Below, piece after piece: positions 1-8,542 of a stretch of DNA of 11,606 nt (positions within the stretch are counted from its first letter, which is position 1; every line of letters begins with the position of its first letter). The DNA comes from Alphaproteobacteria bacterium (GTDB taxonomy: Bacteria; Pseudomonadota; Alphaproteobacteria; UBA9219): positions 1 through 11,606 of the forward strand of contig JAGWKW010000023.1 of NCBI GenBank assembly GCA_028865155.1. Reading direction: 5' to 3'. The translations under genes and the position numbers were made by a program. The notes beneath the pieces are model-generated. The model saw nothing but the letters and a program-made list of their open reading frames with translations. It searched no databases and was not told where the DNA came from.

Positions 1-20
1 CCAACATGATGAAGGGGTAG
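1..20 (+). CDS. nuoK: probable 3' end of nuoK (partial)
   Basis: The first 20 bases read in one frame as the end of a protein, Asn-Met-Met-Lys-Gly, then a TAG stop at 18-20. NuoK proteins of alphaproteobacteria commonly end in a similar Met-Lys-Gly tail, and nuoK normally lies directly upstream of nuoL, which starts 4 bases later. The call rests on position and five residues only, so it is an inference. Confidence 0.55.
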
Positions 21-24
21 GGGT

Positions 25-1977
25 ATGACATTCCCTTTTGACATCGCCGTCGTCTTTTTGCCGCTTGTGGGGGCGGTCGTCGCCGGATTGTTCGGGCGCG
101 CCATCGGCAACCGCGCGTCGCAGATCGTCACTTGCGCCTGCGTTCTGGTCGCCGCAGGTATTTCCATCTATCTGTTCAACACGGTCGCGCTGCACGGGCA
201 TGACAGCACGCGTACTCTTCTCGACTGGATACAGTCCGGCACTTTCTCGGCAAGCTGGGGCATCAGGATCGACACGCTGACCGCCGTGATGCTGGTCGTG
301 GTCAATGGCGTGTCGTCGATGGTTCATGTCTACTCCATCGGCTATATGAGCCACGACAAAAGCATTCCGCGCTTCATGTCCTATTTGAGCCTTTTCACCT
401 TCTTCATGCTGATGCTGGTGACGTCGGACAATCTGCTGCAACTGTTTTTCGGCTGGGAAGGCGTTGGCTTGGCTTCGTATCTGCTCATCAATTTCTGGTA
501 CGAAAAAGACAGCGCCAACAATGCCTCGATCAAGGCGTTTCTGGTCAACCGCGTCGGCGATTTCGGCTTCGCGCTCGGCATTTTCGGCTGTTATATGCTG
601 TTCGGTTCGGTCAATTATGCCGATATTTTCGCCAAGGCGCCGCAGCTTGCCGATGCGCAATGGATTTTTCTCGGCCATACGCTGCCCGCGCTTACGACCG
701 TGTGTTTGCTTCTGTTCGTCGGCGCGATGGGCAAGTCGGCGCAGCTTGGTTTGCACACATGGCTGCCCGACGCGATGGAAGGCCCGACCCCCGTTTCGGC
801 CCTGATCCATGCCGCGACGATGGTCACGGCGGGCGTGTTCATGACCGCGCGTTTGTCGCCGGTGTTCGAGTATGCGCCCGATGCGCTCAAAGTCGTCACC
901 ATCGTCGGCGCGGTCACCTGCATCGTCGCCGCATCCATCGGCATGACGCAGTTCGACATCAAGCGCGTGATCGCCTATTCGACCATGTCGCAACTCGGCT
1001 ATATGTTCTTCGCGGCGGGCGTGTCGGCCTACTCGGCGGCTATTTTTCATCTGATGACCCATGCCTGCTTCAAGGCGTTGCTGTTCCTCGGCGCGGGTTC
1101 GGTCATTCATGCGATGTCGGGCGAACAGGATATGCGCAAGATGGGCGGTATCTGGCGCAAAATCCCCATCACCTATGCCCTGATGTGGGCTGGGTCTCTG
1201 GCCATTGCGGGCATCGGGCTTGAGAATATGTTCGGCTTTGCGGGTTTCTATTCGAAGGATTTGATTCTGGAAGCTGCGGTGGCAAGCAAGACCGAATTCG
1301 GTATGTTTGCCTACATCCTCGGCACGGCGGCAGCCTTCATGACCGCTTTTTATTCGTGGCGCCTGTTGTTCCTGACTTTCCACGGCGCGCCGCGCGCGAG
1401 CCACCACACGATGGAACATGTCCATGAATCGCCGTGGATCATGTTGGGGCCGCTCGTGCCCCTCGCGCTCGGCGCGGTGTTCGCGGGCTGGTATGCCGAC
1501 GGCTGGTTCGCGGGGCCGCATCGTGCCGAATTCTGGAACGGCGCGATTCTGGTTTTGAAGGGCCACCATTCAATCGCCGCCGCGGAAAACATTCCCGAAT
1601 ACGAAAAGTGGCTGCCGCTCGGCGTCGCTTTGCCGGGCATCATCGTTGCCTATGTCTTCTATATGCTGAAGCCGGAATGGCCGGGCAAGGTCGCGCATGC
1701 GCTTGGCGCCGTCTATCGCCTCGTCTATCACAAATACTATTTCGACGAGATTTACGACTTCCTGTTCGTGCGCACGGCGCGGCGCATCGGCAAATTCCTG
1801 TGGCAGACGGGTGACGAAGCGGTCATCGACGGCTACGGCCCCGACGGCTTCGCATCGCTGTCGATGCAGATCGCGAAGCGCGTTGGTGCGCTCGAAACCG
1901 GTTATCTTTATCATTACGCCTTCGCCATGGTGATCGGCGTGGCGGGCTTCATCACTTGGTTCTGGTTCAAAGGGTAG
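25..1977 (+). CDS. nuoL: NADH-quinone oxidoreductase (complex I) subunit L
   Basis: This 650-residue, very hydrophobic protein is the distal antiporter-like proton-pumping subunit of the complex I membrane arm in the inner membrane. Family landmarks are visible. The Gly-Trp-Glu-Gly-Val-Gly motif at about 143-148 carries the conserved membrane glutamate (E145). The long block at about 236-270 begins GKSAQLGLHTWLPDAMEG and carries the channel lysine K237 and histidines. Further conserved helices follow at about 315-360. The C-terminal part (about 500-650) matches the usual extension that contains the lateral helix and a final membrane helix. Length is normal for the family. The ATG at 25 follows a purine-rich GGGGTAGGGG stretch that can act as ribosome-binding site and overlaps the preceding stop codon, which indicates operon translation. 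It is followed 5 bases later by an unidentified small gene instead of directly by nuoM. Confidence 0.98.
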   Translation: MTFPFDIAVVFLPLVGAVVAGLFGRAIGNRASQIVTCACVLVAAGISIYLFNTVALHGHDSTRTLLDWIQSGTFSASWGIRIDTLTAVMLVVVNGVSSMVHVYSIGYMSHDKSIPRFMSYLSLFTFFMLMLVTSDNLLQLFFGWEGVGLASYLLINFWYEKDSANNASIKAFLVNRVGDFGFALGIFGCYMLFGSVNYADIFAKAPQLADAQWIFLGHTLPALTTVCLLLFVGAMGKSAQLGLHTWLPDAMEGPTPVSALIHAATMVTAGVFMTARLSPVFEYAPDALKVVTIVGAVTCIVAASIGMTQFDIKRVIAYSTMSQLGYMFFAAGVSAYSAAIFHLMTHACFKALLFLGAGSVIHAMSGEQDMRKMGGIWRKIPITYALMWAGSLAIAGIGLENMFGFAGFYSKDLILEAAVASKTEFGMFAYILGTAAAFMTAFYSWRLLFLTFHGAPRASHHTMEHVHESPWIMLGPLVPLALGAVFAGWYADGWFAGPHRAEFWNGAILVLKGHHSIAAAENIPEYEKWLPLGVALPGIIVAYVFYMLKPEWPGKVAHALGAVYRLVYHKYYFDEIYDFLFVRTARRIGKFLWQTGDEAVIDGYGPDGFASLSMQIAKRVGALETGYLYHYAFAMVIGVAGFITWFWFKG

Positions 1978-1982
1978 GTACC

Positions 1983-2336
1983 ATGATTAACGTGGATGAG
2001 CAGATAACAAGTGAGAAAAAGCACGGAATGCTTTCGCTCTATTTATTTGCGGCCACGTGTTTTCTTTTTTTGACGACGATTCTTGCGGCGATCATTATTG
2101 ATAGATTGAATTGGGGCTACAGCTCTCTCGTCGAGTTTTTTGCCTTTGTAGGCGTTCTGATAATAAGTGGTACGATTAACATCATTGGTCTTTCTGTTGG
2201 AATAAAAGATTTCTTTTACAGACCCACCCGGAAAACTTTTGTTGTCGCCGGGGTGATAGCTAACGCGGCTGAGTTTGGTTTTCTTCTCTATCTTTTGTTT
2301 GACAAGACCAGTCTGACAGGACTTGGTCAGCTGTAA
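1983..2336 (+). CDS. unidentified small three-helix membrane protein between nuoL and nuoM
   Basis: This gene encodes 117 residues and I do not recognise the family. The N-terminus (1-15) is hydrophilic and charged. Three hydrophobic segments follow at about 16-40, 47-73 and 84-106, separated by a short Asp-Arg-Leu-Asn loop and a basic loop near residues 79-84 (YRPTRK). The C-terminal tail is short and polar. The ATG at 1983 is preferred because the AAAGGGTAGG stretch just upstream, overlapping the nuoL stop, is a plausible ribosome-binding site. An upstream in-frame TTG at 1956 would overlap nuoL. It sits 5 bp after nuoL and 18 bp before nuoM on the same strand, so it should be co-transcribed with complex I. 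Codon choice differs from its neighbours: by hand roughly half its codons end in G or C, and it uses AGA and ATA, whereas nuoL and nuoM strongly prefer G/C-ending codons. This suggests acquired or fast-evolving sequence. It could be a complex I accessory protein or an unrelated passenger; nothing visible decides this. Confidence 0.8.
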   Translation: MINVDEQITSEKKHGMLSLYLFAATCFLFLTTILAAIIIDRLNWGYSSLVEFFAFVGVLIISGTINIIGLSVGIKDFFYRPTRKTFVVAGVIANAAEFGFLLYLLFDKTSLTGLGQL

Positions 2337-2354
2337 CGGCTTAACTGTGGTGAT

Positions 2355-3860
2355 ATGCGTATGACTGACTTCCCCATTCTTTCCGCCCTGACTTTCCTGC
2401 CGCTTCTGGGCGCGTTGATCATCTTGCTGTTCGTGCGCGACGGCGAAGGCAACAAGACCAGTGAGAAAGTCGCGCAGCAGATCGCATTGTGGACGTCGCT
2501 CGCGACCTTGGCTTTGTCGGTGCAGATGCTGCGCCAGTTCGACCCGTCCAACACGGGGTTCCAGCTTATGGAACGCTTTGTCTGGATCCCGTCTTTCAAC
2601 ATCGCCTATATCAAGGGCATCGACGGCATTTCGGTCTGGTTCGTGATGATTTCGACCATACTGACGCCGATCTGCATTCTGTCGGCCATCGGCGGCGTCA
2701 AGAAGCGCGTCAAGGAATTCATGATCGCGATGCTGGTACTCGAAACCATGATGGTCGGGATGTTCACCGCGCTCGACTTCGTTCTGTTCTACCTGTTCTT
2801 CGAAGGCGTGCTGATCCCGATGTATCTGATCATCGGCGTGTGGGGCGGCGAAAAACGCACCTATGCCGCCTATAAATTCTTCCTCTACACTTTCCTCGGT
2901 TCCGTCTTGATGCTGGTCGCGATTTTCGCGATGGCCATTCATATGGGAACCACCGACATGACCGCGATGATGGGCGGCAAATTCCCGCCGCAGATGGCGG
3001 CGTGGCTATGGCTGGCCTTTTTCGCTTCCTTCGCCGTCAAAACGCCGATGTGGCCGTTCCATACATGGTTGCCTTATGCGCATGTCGAAGCGCCGACGGC
3101 GGGGTCGGTCATTCTTGCCGGCGTGCTGCTCAAAATGGGCGGCTACGGCTTTATCCGGATCGGCATCCAGATGCTACCCGAAGCCAGCAAGCATTTCGCG
3201 CCGCTCGTCATCGCGCTGAGCCTGATCGCGATTGTCTATACCTCGCTGGTCGCGCTGGCGCAGACGGATATGAAGAAGCTGATCGCCTACTCGTCGGTCG
3301 CGCATATGGGTTATGTCACGCTCGGCATCTTCAGCTTTACCGAGCAAGGCTTCGACGGCGCGATGTTCGTCATGCTGTCGCATACTTTCGTCGCCGCCGC
3401 CTTGTTTCTTTGCGTCGGCGTCGTTTACGACCGTTTGCATACGCGCGAGATTTCACGTTACGGCGGCATGGCCAGCAATATGCCGCGCTATGCGCTCGTT
3501 TTCATGATCTTCATGCTGGCTTCGGTTGGCTTACCGGGGACATCCGGCTTTGTCGGCGAATTCCTGTCGATGCAGGGCGCGTTCCTGGCCAACAGCTGGT
3601 ACGCGCTGGTCGCGGCCACGGGCATGGTCCTGGGCGCGGCCTATATGCTGTGGCTTTATCGCCGCCTGTTCTATGGCCCTTTGGTCAAGGACGATGTGCG
3701 CGCGATGCCCGATTTGAACGCGCGCGAGATCGCCATGTTCGCGCCGCTTCTCATCATCGTTTTATGGATGGGTATCCACCCGGATACTTTCCGCCATGTC
3801 TATGCGCCGACGCTTGAAAAAGCGTTGTCCGCTTTCCAATCGCACGTTCAGGGTGGGTAA
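2355..3860 (+). CDS. nuoM: NADH-quinone oxidoreductase (complex I) subunit M
   Basis: This 501-residue polytopic protein is the middle antiporter-like proton-pumping subunit of the complex I membrane arm. Visible landmarks, numbered from the ATG at 2355, are the FFEGVLIPMYLIIGVWGG block with membrane glutamate E150, and the block from about 229 (KTPMWPFHTWLPYAHVEAPT) with lysine K229 and H236. The helix containing K260 follows (GVLLKMGGYG). Length is typical. The start is uncertain by two codons. A GTGGTGA stretch at 2346-2352 lies only a few bases from the ATG at 2355 but about 8 bases from the ATG at 2361, which may therefore be used (499 residues). It ends 1 bp before nuoN, so the two are probably translationally coupled. 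Confidence 0.98.
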   Translation: MRMTDFPILSALTFLPLLGALIILLFVRDGEGNKTSEKVAQQIALWTSLATLALSVQMLRQFDPSNTGFQLMERFVWIPSFNIAYIKGIDGISVWFVMISTILTPICILSAIGGVKKRVKEFMIAMLVLETMMVGMFTALDFVLFYLFFEGVLIPMYLIIGVWGGEKRTYAAYKFFLYTFLGSVLMLVAIFAMAIHMGTTDMTAMMGGKFPPQMAAWLWLAFFASFAVKTPMWPFHTWLPYAHVEAPTAGSVILAGVLLKMGGYGFIRIGIQMLPEASKHFAPLVIALSLIAIVYTSLVALAQTDMKKLIAYSSVAHMGYVTLGIFSFTEQGFDGAMFVMLSHTFVAAALFLCVGVVYDRLHTREISRYGGMASNMPRYALVFMIFMLASVGLPGTSGFVGEFLSMQGAFLANSWYALVAATGMVLGAAYMLWLYRRLFYGPLVKDDVRAMPDLNAREIAMFAPLLIIVLWMGIHPDTFRHVYAPTLEKALSAFQSHVQGG

Positions 3861-3861
3861 T

Positions 3862-5328
3862 ATGGTCGATCTTCAATCCCTCAGGATCGTGTTGCCGGAA
3901 GTCCAGCTTGCCATTGTCGGCTTCGTCGCCCTGATTGCGGCGGCGGCAGGCGGCACGCGCGTGACGCGGGCCGTGGGGCTTCTTGCCATCGGTGGTTTCG
4001 CGCTTGCAGGCGGGACTTTGTTTTGCCCGGAACGGCTTAAATTCCTTCTTAACGGCGCATTGCCGGTCTTCGGCTTCGGCACGCAGTTTATCGACGACAG
4101 CTTTGCGCGCTTCGTCAAGGCGCTGATCCTCGCGGCGTCGGCCCTGTCGGTCATGCTGTCCTGGAGCTATTTCGAGAAAAACGGCGAGGAACGGCCCGAA
4201 TATCCGGTTCTGATCCTGTTTGCGACGCTGGGCATGATGCTGATGGTCTCGGCGTCCGATCTTCTGTCGCTTTATGTCGGGCTGGAGCTGCAAAGCCTGT
4301 CGCTTTACGTGCTGGCCGCGTTCCGGCGGGACGATGCGCGGTCGAGCGAGGCGGGCCTTAAATATTTCGTTCTCGGCGCGCTGTCGTCGGGGCTTCTGCT
4401 TTACGGCATATCGCTGATCTACGGCTATACCGGCAAGACCGACTTCCTGTCGCTCGCCTCTGCCTTGCGCAACCACGGCTTGATGGAGCCTGGCGTCGTT
4501 GTCGGCATGGCCTTTATCTGCGCCGCGCTGGCCTTCAAGGTTTCCGGCGTGCCGTTCCATATGTGGACGCCGGATGTTTACGAAGGCGCGCCGACGCCCG
4601 TGACCGCCTTCTTCGCTGCCGCGCCGAAAATGGCTGCGCTCGCAATGTTCACGCGCTTTTTGCTGCTGCCGATGAACGGGCTCAGCGCGCAATGGCATCA
4701 GATCATCGTCTTCGTTTCCATTGCCTCGATGCTGTGGGGCGCGTTCGCGGGCCTCGTCCAGGGCAATATGAAGCGCCTTCTGGCCTACAGCTCGATCGCC
4801 AATGTTGGCTATCTGCTCGTCGCGGTCGCGGTCGGCGGCCAGCCCGGCGTGCAGGCGATGCTGATTTACCTGTCGATCTATGTCCTCAATACGCTCGGTG
4901 CTTTCGCGGTCGTGTTGTGCCTGCGCCGCAACGGGAAAGCGGTCGATGCCATTGCCGATCTGTCCGGTCTGTCGAAAACAAACCCCGCTGTCGCGCTGGC
5001 GATGACGATCTTGATGTTCTCGCTCGCTGGCGTGCCGCCTTTGGCCGGTTTCTTCGGGAAATATTTCGTGTTTCTGTCCGCCGTCGATGCGGGCATGGTG
5101 CCGCTTGCCATCGTCGGCGTGCTGTCGAGCGTCGTGACGGCTTACTATTACCTGCGCATCATCAAGGTCATGTATTTCGACGAACCTAAAGGCGCACTCG
5201 ACCCGATGCCAGACTGGGGCGTCAAATCGGTGCTGGGCCTCGCCTCGCTCGCGATGGTCGTGCTGACCTTCGTGCCGTCGCCGCTCGTCGACGCCGCGTT
5301 GCGCGCCGCGCGCGGCTTTATCGGTTGA
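3862..5328 (+). CDS. nuoN: NADH-quinone oxidoreductase (complex I) subunit N
   Basis: This 488-residue polytopic protein is the antiporter-like subunit nearest the quinone-binding end of the complex I membrane arm. The GLELQSLSLYVLAAF motif at about 140-154 carries the conserved membrane glutamate (E142). The FKVSGVPFHMWTPDVYEGAP block at about 225-244 carries K226, and K256 lies in the following helix. The reading frame stays open upstream to 3796, but that would overlap nuoM by about 65 bases. The ATG at 3862 gives the normal N-terminus and follows a GGGTGGG stretch inside the end of nuoM that can serve as ribosome-binding site. The TGA stop shares its last base with the birA start. Confidence 0.98.
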   Translation: MVDLQSLRIVLPEVQLAIVGFVALIAAAAGGTRVTRAVGLLAIGGFALAGGTLFCPERLKFLLNGALPVFGFGTQFIDDSFARFVKALILAASALSVMLSWSYFEKNGEERPEYPVLILFATLGMMLMVSASDLLSLYVGLELQSLSLYVLAAFRRDDARSSEAGLKYFVLGALSSGLLLYGISLIYGYTGKTDFLSLASALRNHGLMEPGVVVGMAFICAALAFKVSGVPFHMWTPDVYEGAPTPVTAFFAAAPKMAALAMFTRFLLLPMNGLSAQWHQIIVFVSIASMLWGAFAGLVQGNMKRLLAYSSIANVGYLLVAVAVGGQPGVQAMLIYLSIYVLNTLGAFAVVLCLRRNGKAVDAIADLSGLSKTNPAVALAMTILMFSLAGVPPLAGFFGKYFVFLSAVDAGMVPLAIVGVLSSVVTAYYYLRIIKVMYFDEPKGALDPMPDWGVKSVLGLASLAMVVLTFVPSPLVDAALRAARGFIG

Positions 5329-6029
5329 TGCGTTTCGATATAAAGCAGCTCGAACAAACTGCCAGCACCAATGACGATGCGCGGCAGGCCGCCGAAAACG
5401 GGGCGCCTGCCGGAACCGTGATCTGGGCGCTGCGGCAAAGCGCCGGGCGCGGACGTCAGGGCAGGGTGTGGGAGTCGCCCGAAGGCAATCTCTATTGTTC
5501 GATCGTTCTGCGACCCGCCATTGAACGGGGTGCATGGGGGCTTTACAGCTTTGTGGCGGCGCTGGCGATTGCCGATACGATGCGTGGTTTTTTGCCTTCG
5601 GCCCCCATCGAACTCAAATGGCCGAACGACGTTCTTGTCGGCGGCAAGAAAATAAGCGGGTTGCTGCTCGAAGCAGGTGAAAATTTCCTGATCGTGGGCA
5701 TCGGCCTCAATATCCGGCATTCCCCCGAAAACCCGCTTTACCCGGCAACGAGCCTCGCGGCCGAAGGCGCGGGTATGCTGCAAGCCGAAGTTGTGCTGGA
5801 CGAGCTTTTGGCAGCTTTGGGGCGGTGGGCGGAACGGCTTGAAAAGCAAGGCTTCGCGCCCATCCGCGACGCCTGGCTCGCCCATGCCCGCAAAGGCGCG
5901 CTTCGCGTCCGCCTGCCAGACGCCGAAATTCAGGGCGAATTTGCGGGCCTCGACGAACAAGGGCGTTTGCAGTTGCGCCTTGCTGACAGAACTATATGCG
6001 TTATCGCATCTGGCGACGTATTTTTTTGA
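5328..6029 (+). CDS. birA: biotin--[acetyl-CoA-carboxylase] ligase, short form without DNA-binding domain
   Basis: This gene encodes 233 residues. The enzyme activates biotin with ATP and transfers it to a lysine of biotin carboxyl carrier proteins such as AccB. Visible motifs are the substrate-proximal Ser-Thr-Asn at 13-15 and the biotinyl-adenylate loop GRGRQGRVW at 40-48. The [18 protein letters not shown] stretch at 96-113 contains the conserved KWPND and the active-site lysine K108, and GIGLN lies at 124-128. A small C-terminal beta-barrel-like domain fills about 190-233. There is no N-terminal helix-turn-helix, so unlike E. coli BirA it should not repress the bio operon. ATG 5328 overlaps the nuoN stop (TGATG) and has no clear Shine-Dalgarno sequence of its own, which suggests termination-reinitiation coupling. 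A TTG one codon upstream is in frame but less likely. birA after nuoN is a common alphaproteobacterial arrangement. Confidence 0.95.
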   Translation: MRFDIKQLEQTASTNDDARQAAENGAPAGTVIWALRQSAGRGRQGRVWESPEGNLYCSIVLRPAIERGAWGLYSFVAALAIADTMRGFLPSAPIELKWPNDVLVGGKKISGLLLEAGENFLIVGIGLNIRHSPENPLYPATSLAAEGAGMLQAEVVLDELLAALGRWAERLEKQGFAPIRDAWLAHARKGALRVRLPDAEIQGEFAGLDEQGRLQLRLADRTICVIASGDVFF

Positions 6030-6055
6030 TATTCGGGGTGGGATTCGGCTATACA
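6026..6055 (+). promoter_or_regulatory. putative sigma-70-type promoter for purL
   Basis: TTGATA at 6026-6031 and TATACA at 6050-6055 are spaced by 18 bp. The -35 box overlaps the TGA stop codon of birA. Predicted initiation near 6062 would leave a short leader of about 18 bases carrying the purL ribosome-binding site (GAGGGG at 6071-6076). This suggests purL can be expressed independently of the nuo-birA operon. Assigned by eye from consensus similarity only. Confidence 0.45.
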
Positions 6056-6079
6056 CTTCCCCATCATCAAGAGGGGAAA

Positions 6080-8287
6080 ATGACCAACGCCGTTCGCAAA
6101 ATTTCCGAAGAAAACACGCCCGTTAACGACCTTCTGGCCGAACATGGCATGAGCCGCGACGAATATGAAACGCTGCTCAAATTCTTAGGAAGAGAGCCGA
6201 CCAAGGCCGAATTCGGCGTCACGGCGGCGATGTGGTCGGAACATTGTTCATACAAATCCACCCGGATGCATCTGAAAAAACTTCCGACCAAAGGCGATTG
6301 CGTCATTTGCGGCCCCGGCGAAAATGCAGGCGTCATCGATATCGGCGACGGGCAGGCCGCGATCTTCAAAATGGAAAGCCATAACCACCCGTCCTATATC
6401 GAACCCTATCAGGGCGCGGCGACGGGCGTCGGCGGAATCTTGCGCGACGTCTTCACGATGGGCGCGCGCCCGATTGCGAACCTCAACGCGCTGCGTTTCG
6501 GCGCGCCCGATCACCCGAAAACGAAATCGCTCGTCGCGGGCGTGGTCGCGGGCATCGGCGGCTACGGCAACTGTGTCGGAATCCCGACCGTCGGCGGCGA
6601 AACCAATTTCCACGCCAGCTATAACGGCAACTGCCTCGTCAACGCGATGACGGTCGGCGTCGCCGACAAGGATAAAATTTTCTATTCCGCTGCGGCGGGC
6701 GTCGGCAATCCGGTCGTTTACGTCGGCTCGAAAACCGGGCGCGACGGCATCAAGGGCGCGACAATGTCATCGGGCGAATTCAACGAGGACTCGAGCAGCA
6801 AGCGCCCGACCGTGCAAGTCGGCGACCCGTTCGTCGAAAAACTGGTCATGGAAGCGTGCCTCGAACTGATGGCCACCGACGCGATCATCGCCATTCAGGA
6901 TATGGGCGCGGCAGGGCTGACATCGTCCGCGGTCGAAATGGCGTCGAAGGGCGGGCTTGGCATCGACATCGACCTCGACAAGGTGCCGTTGCGCGAACCG
7001 GGCATGACGGCTTACGAAATCATGCTGTCCGAAAGCCAGGAACGCATGTTGATGGTTCTCAAGCCCGGGCGCGAAGAGGAAGCCAAGAAGATTTTCCATA
7101 AATGGGAACTCGATTTTTCGGTTATCGGCAGGCTGACCGATACCGGCCGCTTGGTCTGCACGCGTCACGGCAAAACCGAAATCGACATGATGATCGGCCC
7201 GTTGGTCGAGCAATCGCCCGTCTATGACCGCCCGTGGGAACCGACGCCGAAATTGCCGGACATTGCGGCTTCGGCCTATCCGTTGCCGGAAGGGCAAACC
7301 GCGCTCGGCATTTTGCAGAAGCTCGTCGTGACGCCGGATTTGTGCTCGCGCCGGTGGATCTGGGAACAATATGACAGCCTCGTGCGGGCCAACACCGCGC
7401 AAGGGCCGGGCGGCGACGCGGCGGTGGTTCGCATCGACGGCAGCAACAAGGCGCTGGCGATGACGGTTGATTGCACGCCGCGCTACTGCGCGGCCGATCC
7501 TATCGAGGGTGGCAAACAAGCCGTTGCCGAAACATGGCGCAATATCTGCGCGGTCGGGGCACGGCCTTTGGCTATCACCGACAATATGAATTTCGGCAAT
7601 CCGGAAAAACCGCGGATCATGGGGCAGTTTGTCGGCGCAGTCGAGGGCATCAGGGCCGCCTGCCTTGCGCTCGATTACCCGGTCATTTCCGGCAATTGCA
7701 GCCTTTACAACGAAACCAACGGCAGCGCGATTTTACCTGCGCCCGCCATCGGCGGCGTCGGGCTGATGCCGGATGTCAGCAAGGCCGTCGGCATAGCCTT
7801 CCGCAGCGAAGGTGAAACTTTGCTCGTCATCGGCGAGACGAAAGGCCATATCGGCCAGTCGCTTTATTTGCGCGAAATCCACGGTCGCGAAGAAGGCGCA
7901 CCGCCGCCGGTCGACCTGGATGCCGAGCGCAAGCATGGCGATTTCATTCGCAGCCAGATCGACGCGCGCGCGATCGACGCATGCCACGATGTTGCGGATG
8001 GCGGTTTGCTTGTCGCGCTGGCCGAAATGGTGATGGCATCCGGAATTGGCTGCGATATCGCGCAAACGGGCGACGCGGGTTTCTGGTTCGGCGAAGATCA
8101 GGGCCGCTATGTCATTGCGACCAAGGATCCGGAGGCGGTTCTGGAAAGAGCCAAGGCGGCAGGCATCCCCACTGCCAGGCTTGGCGCGACCGGCGGCGCA
8201 GAAATCAAGCTGTCCGGAACAGGTTCGGTTGCCGTCGCCGCGCTGAAATCCGGGCATGAAAAATGGCTGCCCGATTATATGAGCTGA
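6080..8287 (+). CDS. purL: phosphoribosylformylglycinamidine synthase subunit PurL (small form)
   Basis: This gene encodes 735 residues. It is the ATP-dependent synthetase subunit that converts FGAR to FGAM in de novo purine synthesis. It works with the glutaminase PurQ and the small PurS, neither of which is in this window. The length matches the separate-subunit type, not the roughly 1300-residue fused enzyme of gammaproteobacteria. Motifs include [10 protein letters not shown] at about 51-60 with the catalytic-site histidine H55, and the [20 protein letters not shown] nucleotide/Mg-binding block at about 98-117. [12 protein letters not shown] follows at about 163-174. The second AIR-synthase-like repeat begins near residue 430 and contains DVADGGLL near the C-terminus. 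The frame is open upstream to 5996, but that extension would overlap birA and is not family-like. ATG 6080 has a good GAGGGGAAA ribosome-binding site. Confidence 0.97.
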   Translation: MTNAVRKISEENTPVNDLLAEHGMSRDEYETLLKFLGREPTKAEFGVTAAMWSEHCSYKSTRMHLKKLPTKGDCVICGPGENAGVIDIGDGQAAIFKMESHNHPSYIEPYQGAATGVGGILRDVFTMGARPIANLNALRFGAPDHPKTKSLVAGVVAGIGGYGNCVGIPTVGGETNFHASYNGNCLVNAMTVGVADKDKIFYSAAAGVGNPVVYVGSKTGRDGIKGATMSSGEFNEDSSSKRPTVQVGDPFVEKLVMEACLELMATDAIIAIQDMGAAGLTSSAVEMASKGGLGIDIDLDKVPLREPGMTAYEIMLSESQERMLMVLKPGREEEAKKIFHKWELDFSVIGRLTDTGRLVCTRHGKTEIDMMIGPLVEQSPVYDRPWEPTPKLPDIAASAYPLPEGQTALGILQKLVVTPDLCSRRWIWEQYDSLVRANTAQGPGGDAAVVRIDGSNKALAMTVDCTPRYCAADPIEGGKQAVAETWRNICAVGARPLAITDNMNFGNPEKPRIMGQFVGAVEGIRAACLALDYPVISGNCSLYNETNGSAILPAPAIGGVGLMPDVSKAVGIAFRSEGETLLVIGETKGHIGQSLYLREIHGREEGAPPPVDLDAERKHGDFIRSQIDARAIDACHDVADGGLLVALAEMVMASGIGCDIAQTGDAGFWFGEDQGRYVIATKDPEAVLERAKAAGIPTARLGATGGAEIKLSGTGSVAVAALKSGHEKWLPDYMS

Positions 8288-8297
8288 GGAAATCACC

Positions 8298-8540
8298 ATG
8301 CCCATGAATGAAGAAGAAATCGTCCGCCTGATCAAAGAGGCTTTACCCGATGCGGAAGTCGAGATCAAAGACCTGCGCGGCGACGGTGATCATTATCAGG
8401 CCTATGTTGAAAGCCGCGCCTTCATCGGCAAGACGAAGGTGCAGCAGCACCAGATGGTCTACGCGGCTCTACAAGGGCGCGTCGGCGGGGTTTTGCACGC
8501 GCTTGCGCTCAACACGGCAGTGCCGGCGAAGGCCGGATAA
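8298..8540 (+). CDS. BolA family protein (IbaG/BolA2-like)
   Basis: This gene encodes 80 residues. BolA-type proteins partner monothiol CGFS glutaredoxins in [2Fe-2S] complexes and act in iron-sulfur handling and regulation. Visible signature: Asp-Gly-Asp-His-Tyr at 29-33, the FIGKTKVQQHQMVYAAL segment at 42-58, and Leu-His-Ala-Leu-Ala-Leu at 66-71. That last stretch contains the near-invariant histidine H67 that serves as cluster ligand in studied BolA-Grx pairs. Length and the KVQQHQMVY form fit the short IbaG/BolA2 branch. It lies 10 bp after purL with a GAGGAAA ribosome-binding site at 8286-8292 overlapping the purL stop, so it is probably co-transcribed with purL. ATG 8304 is an alternative start two codons later. 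It ends only 2 bp from the stop of a converging small gene. Confidence 0.93.
   Translation: MPMNEEEIVRLIKEALPDAEVEIKDLRGDGDHYQAYVESRAFIGKTKVQQHQMVYAALQGRVGGVLHALALNTAVPAKAG
8523..8536 (+). terminator. weak hairpin at the end of bolA
   Basis: CCGGC (8523-8527) and GCCGG (8532-8536) form a 5-bp all-GC stem with a GAAG loop inside the last bolA codons, followed by ATAATTT. The U tract is poor. It is a candidate terminator for the purL-bolA transcript, but termination inside the converging gene would be equally possible. Confidence 0.25.
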
Positions 8541-8542
8541 TT

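Noticed and set aside
2302..2462. 11-bp direct repeat ACAAGACCAGT at 2302-2312 and 2452-2462
   Set aside because: It was considered as a scar of insertion of the small gene between nuoL and nuoM. The copies lie inside two coding regions, not at the insert boundaries, so chance is the simpler reading.
2043..2942. 299-codon minus-strand frame covering the small gene and the start of nuoM
   Set aside because: It has low-complexity His/Asp/Arg/Gln-rich translation and no ribosome-binding site, and it is antisense to recognised coding sequence. The plus-strand frames have operon spacing and membrane helices.
3754..5535. Long open frame on the minus strand opposite nuoN and birA (593 codons)
   Set aside because: Its product is an unnatural mixture rich in Arg, His, Gln and Asp with no family signature. 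It lies exactly antisense to well-identified genes and is a by-product of their high third-position GC.
5996..6009. ATGCG-TTAT-CGCAT hairpin near the end of birA with a T run at 6021
   Set aside because: A terminator was considered, but the stem is only 5 bp and the T run begins 11 bases after it. The sequence is fully accounted for by birA codons.
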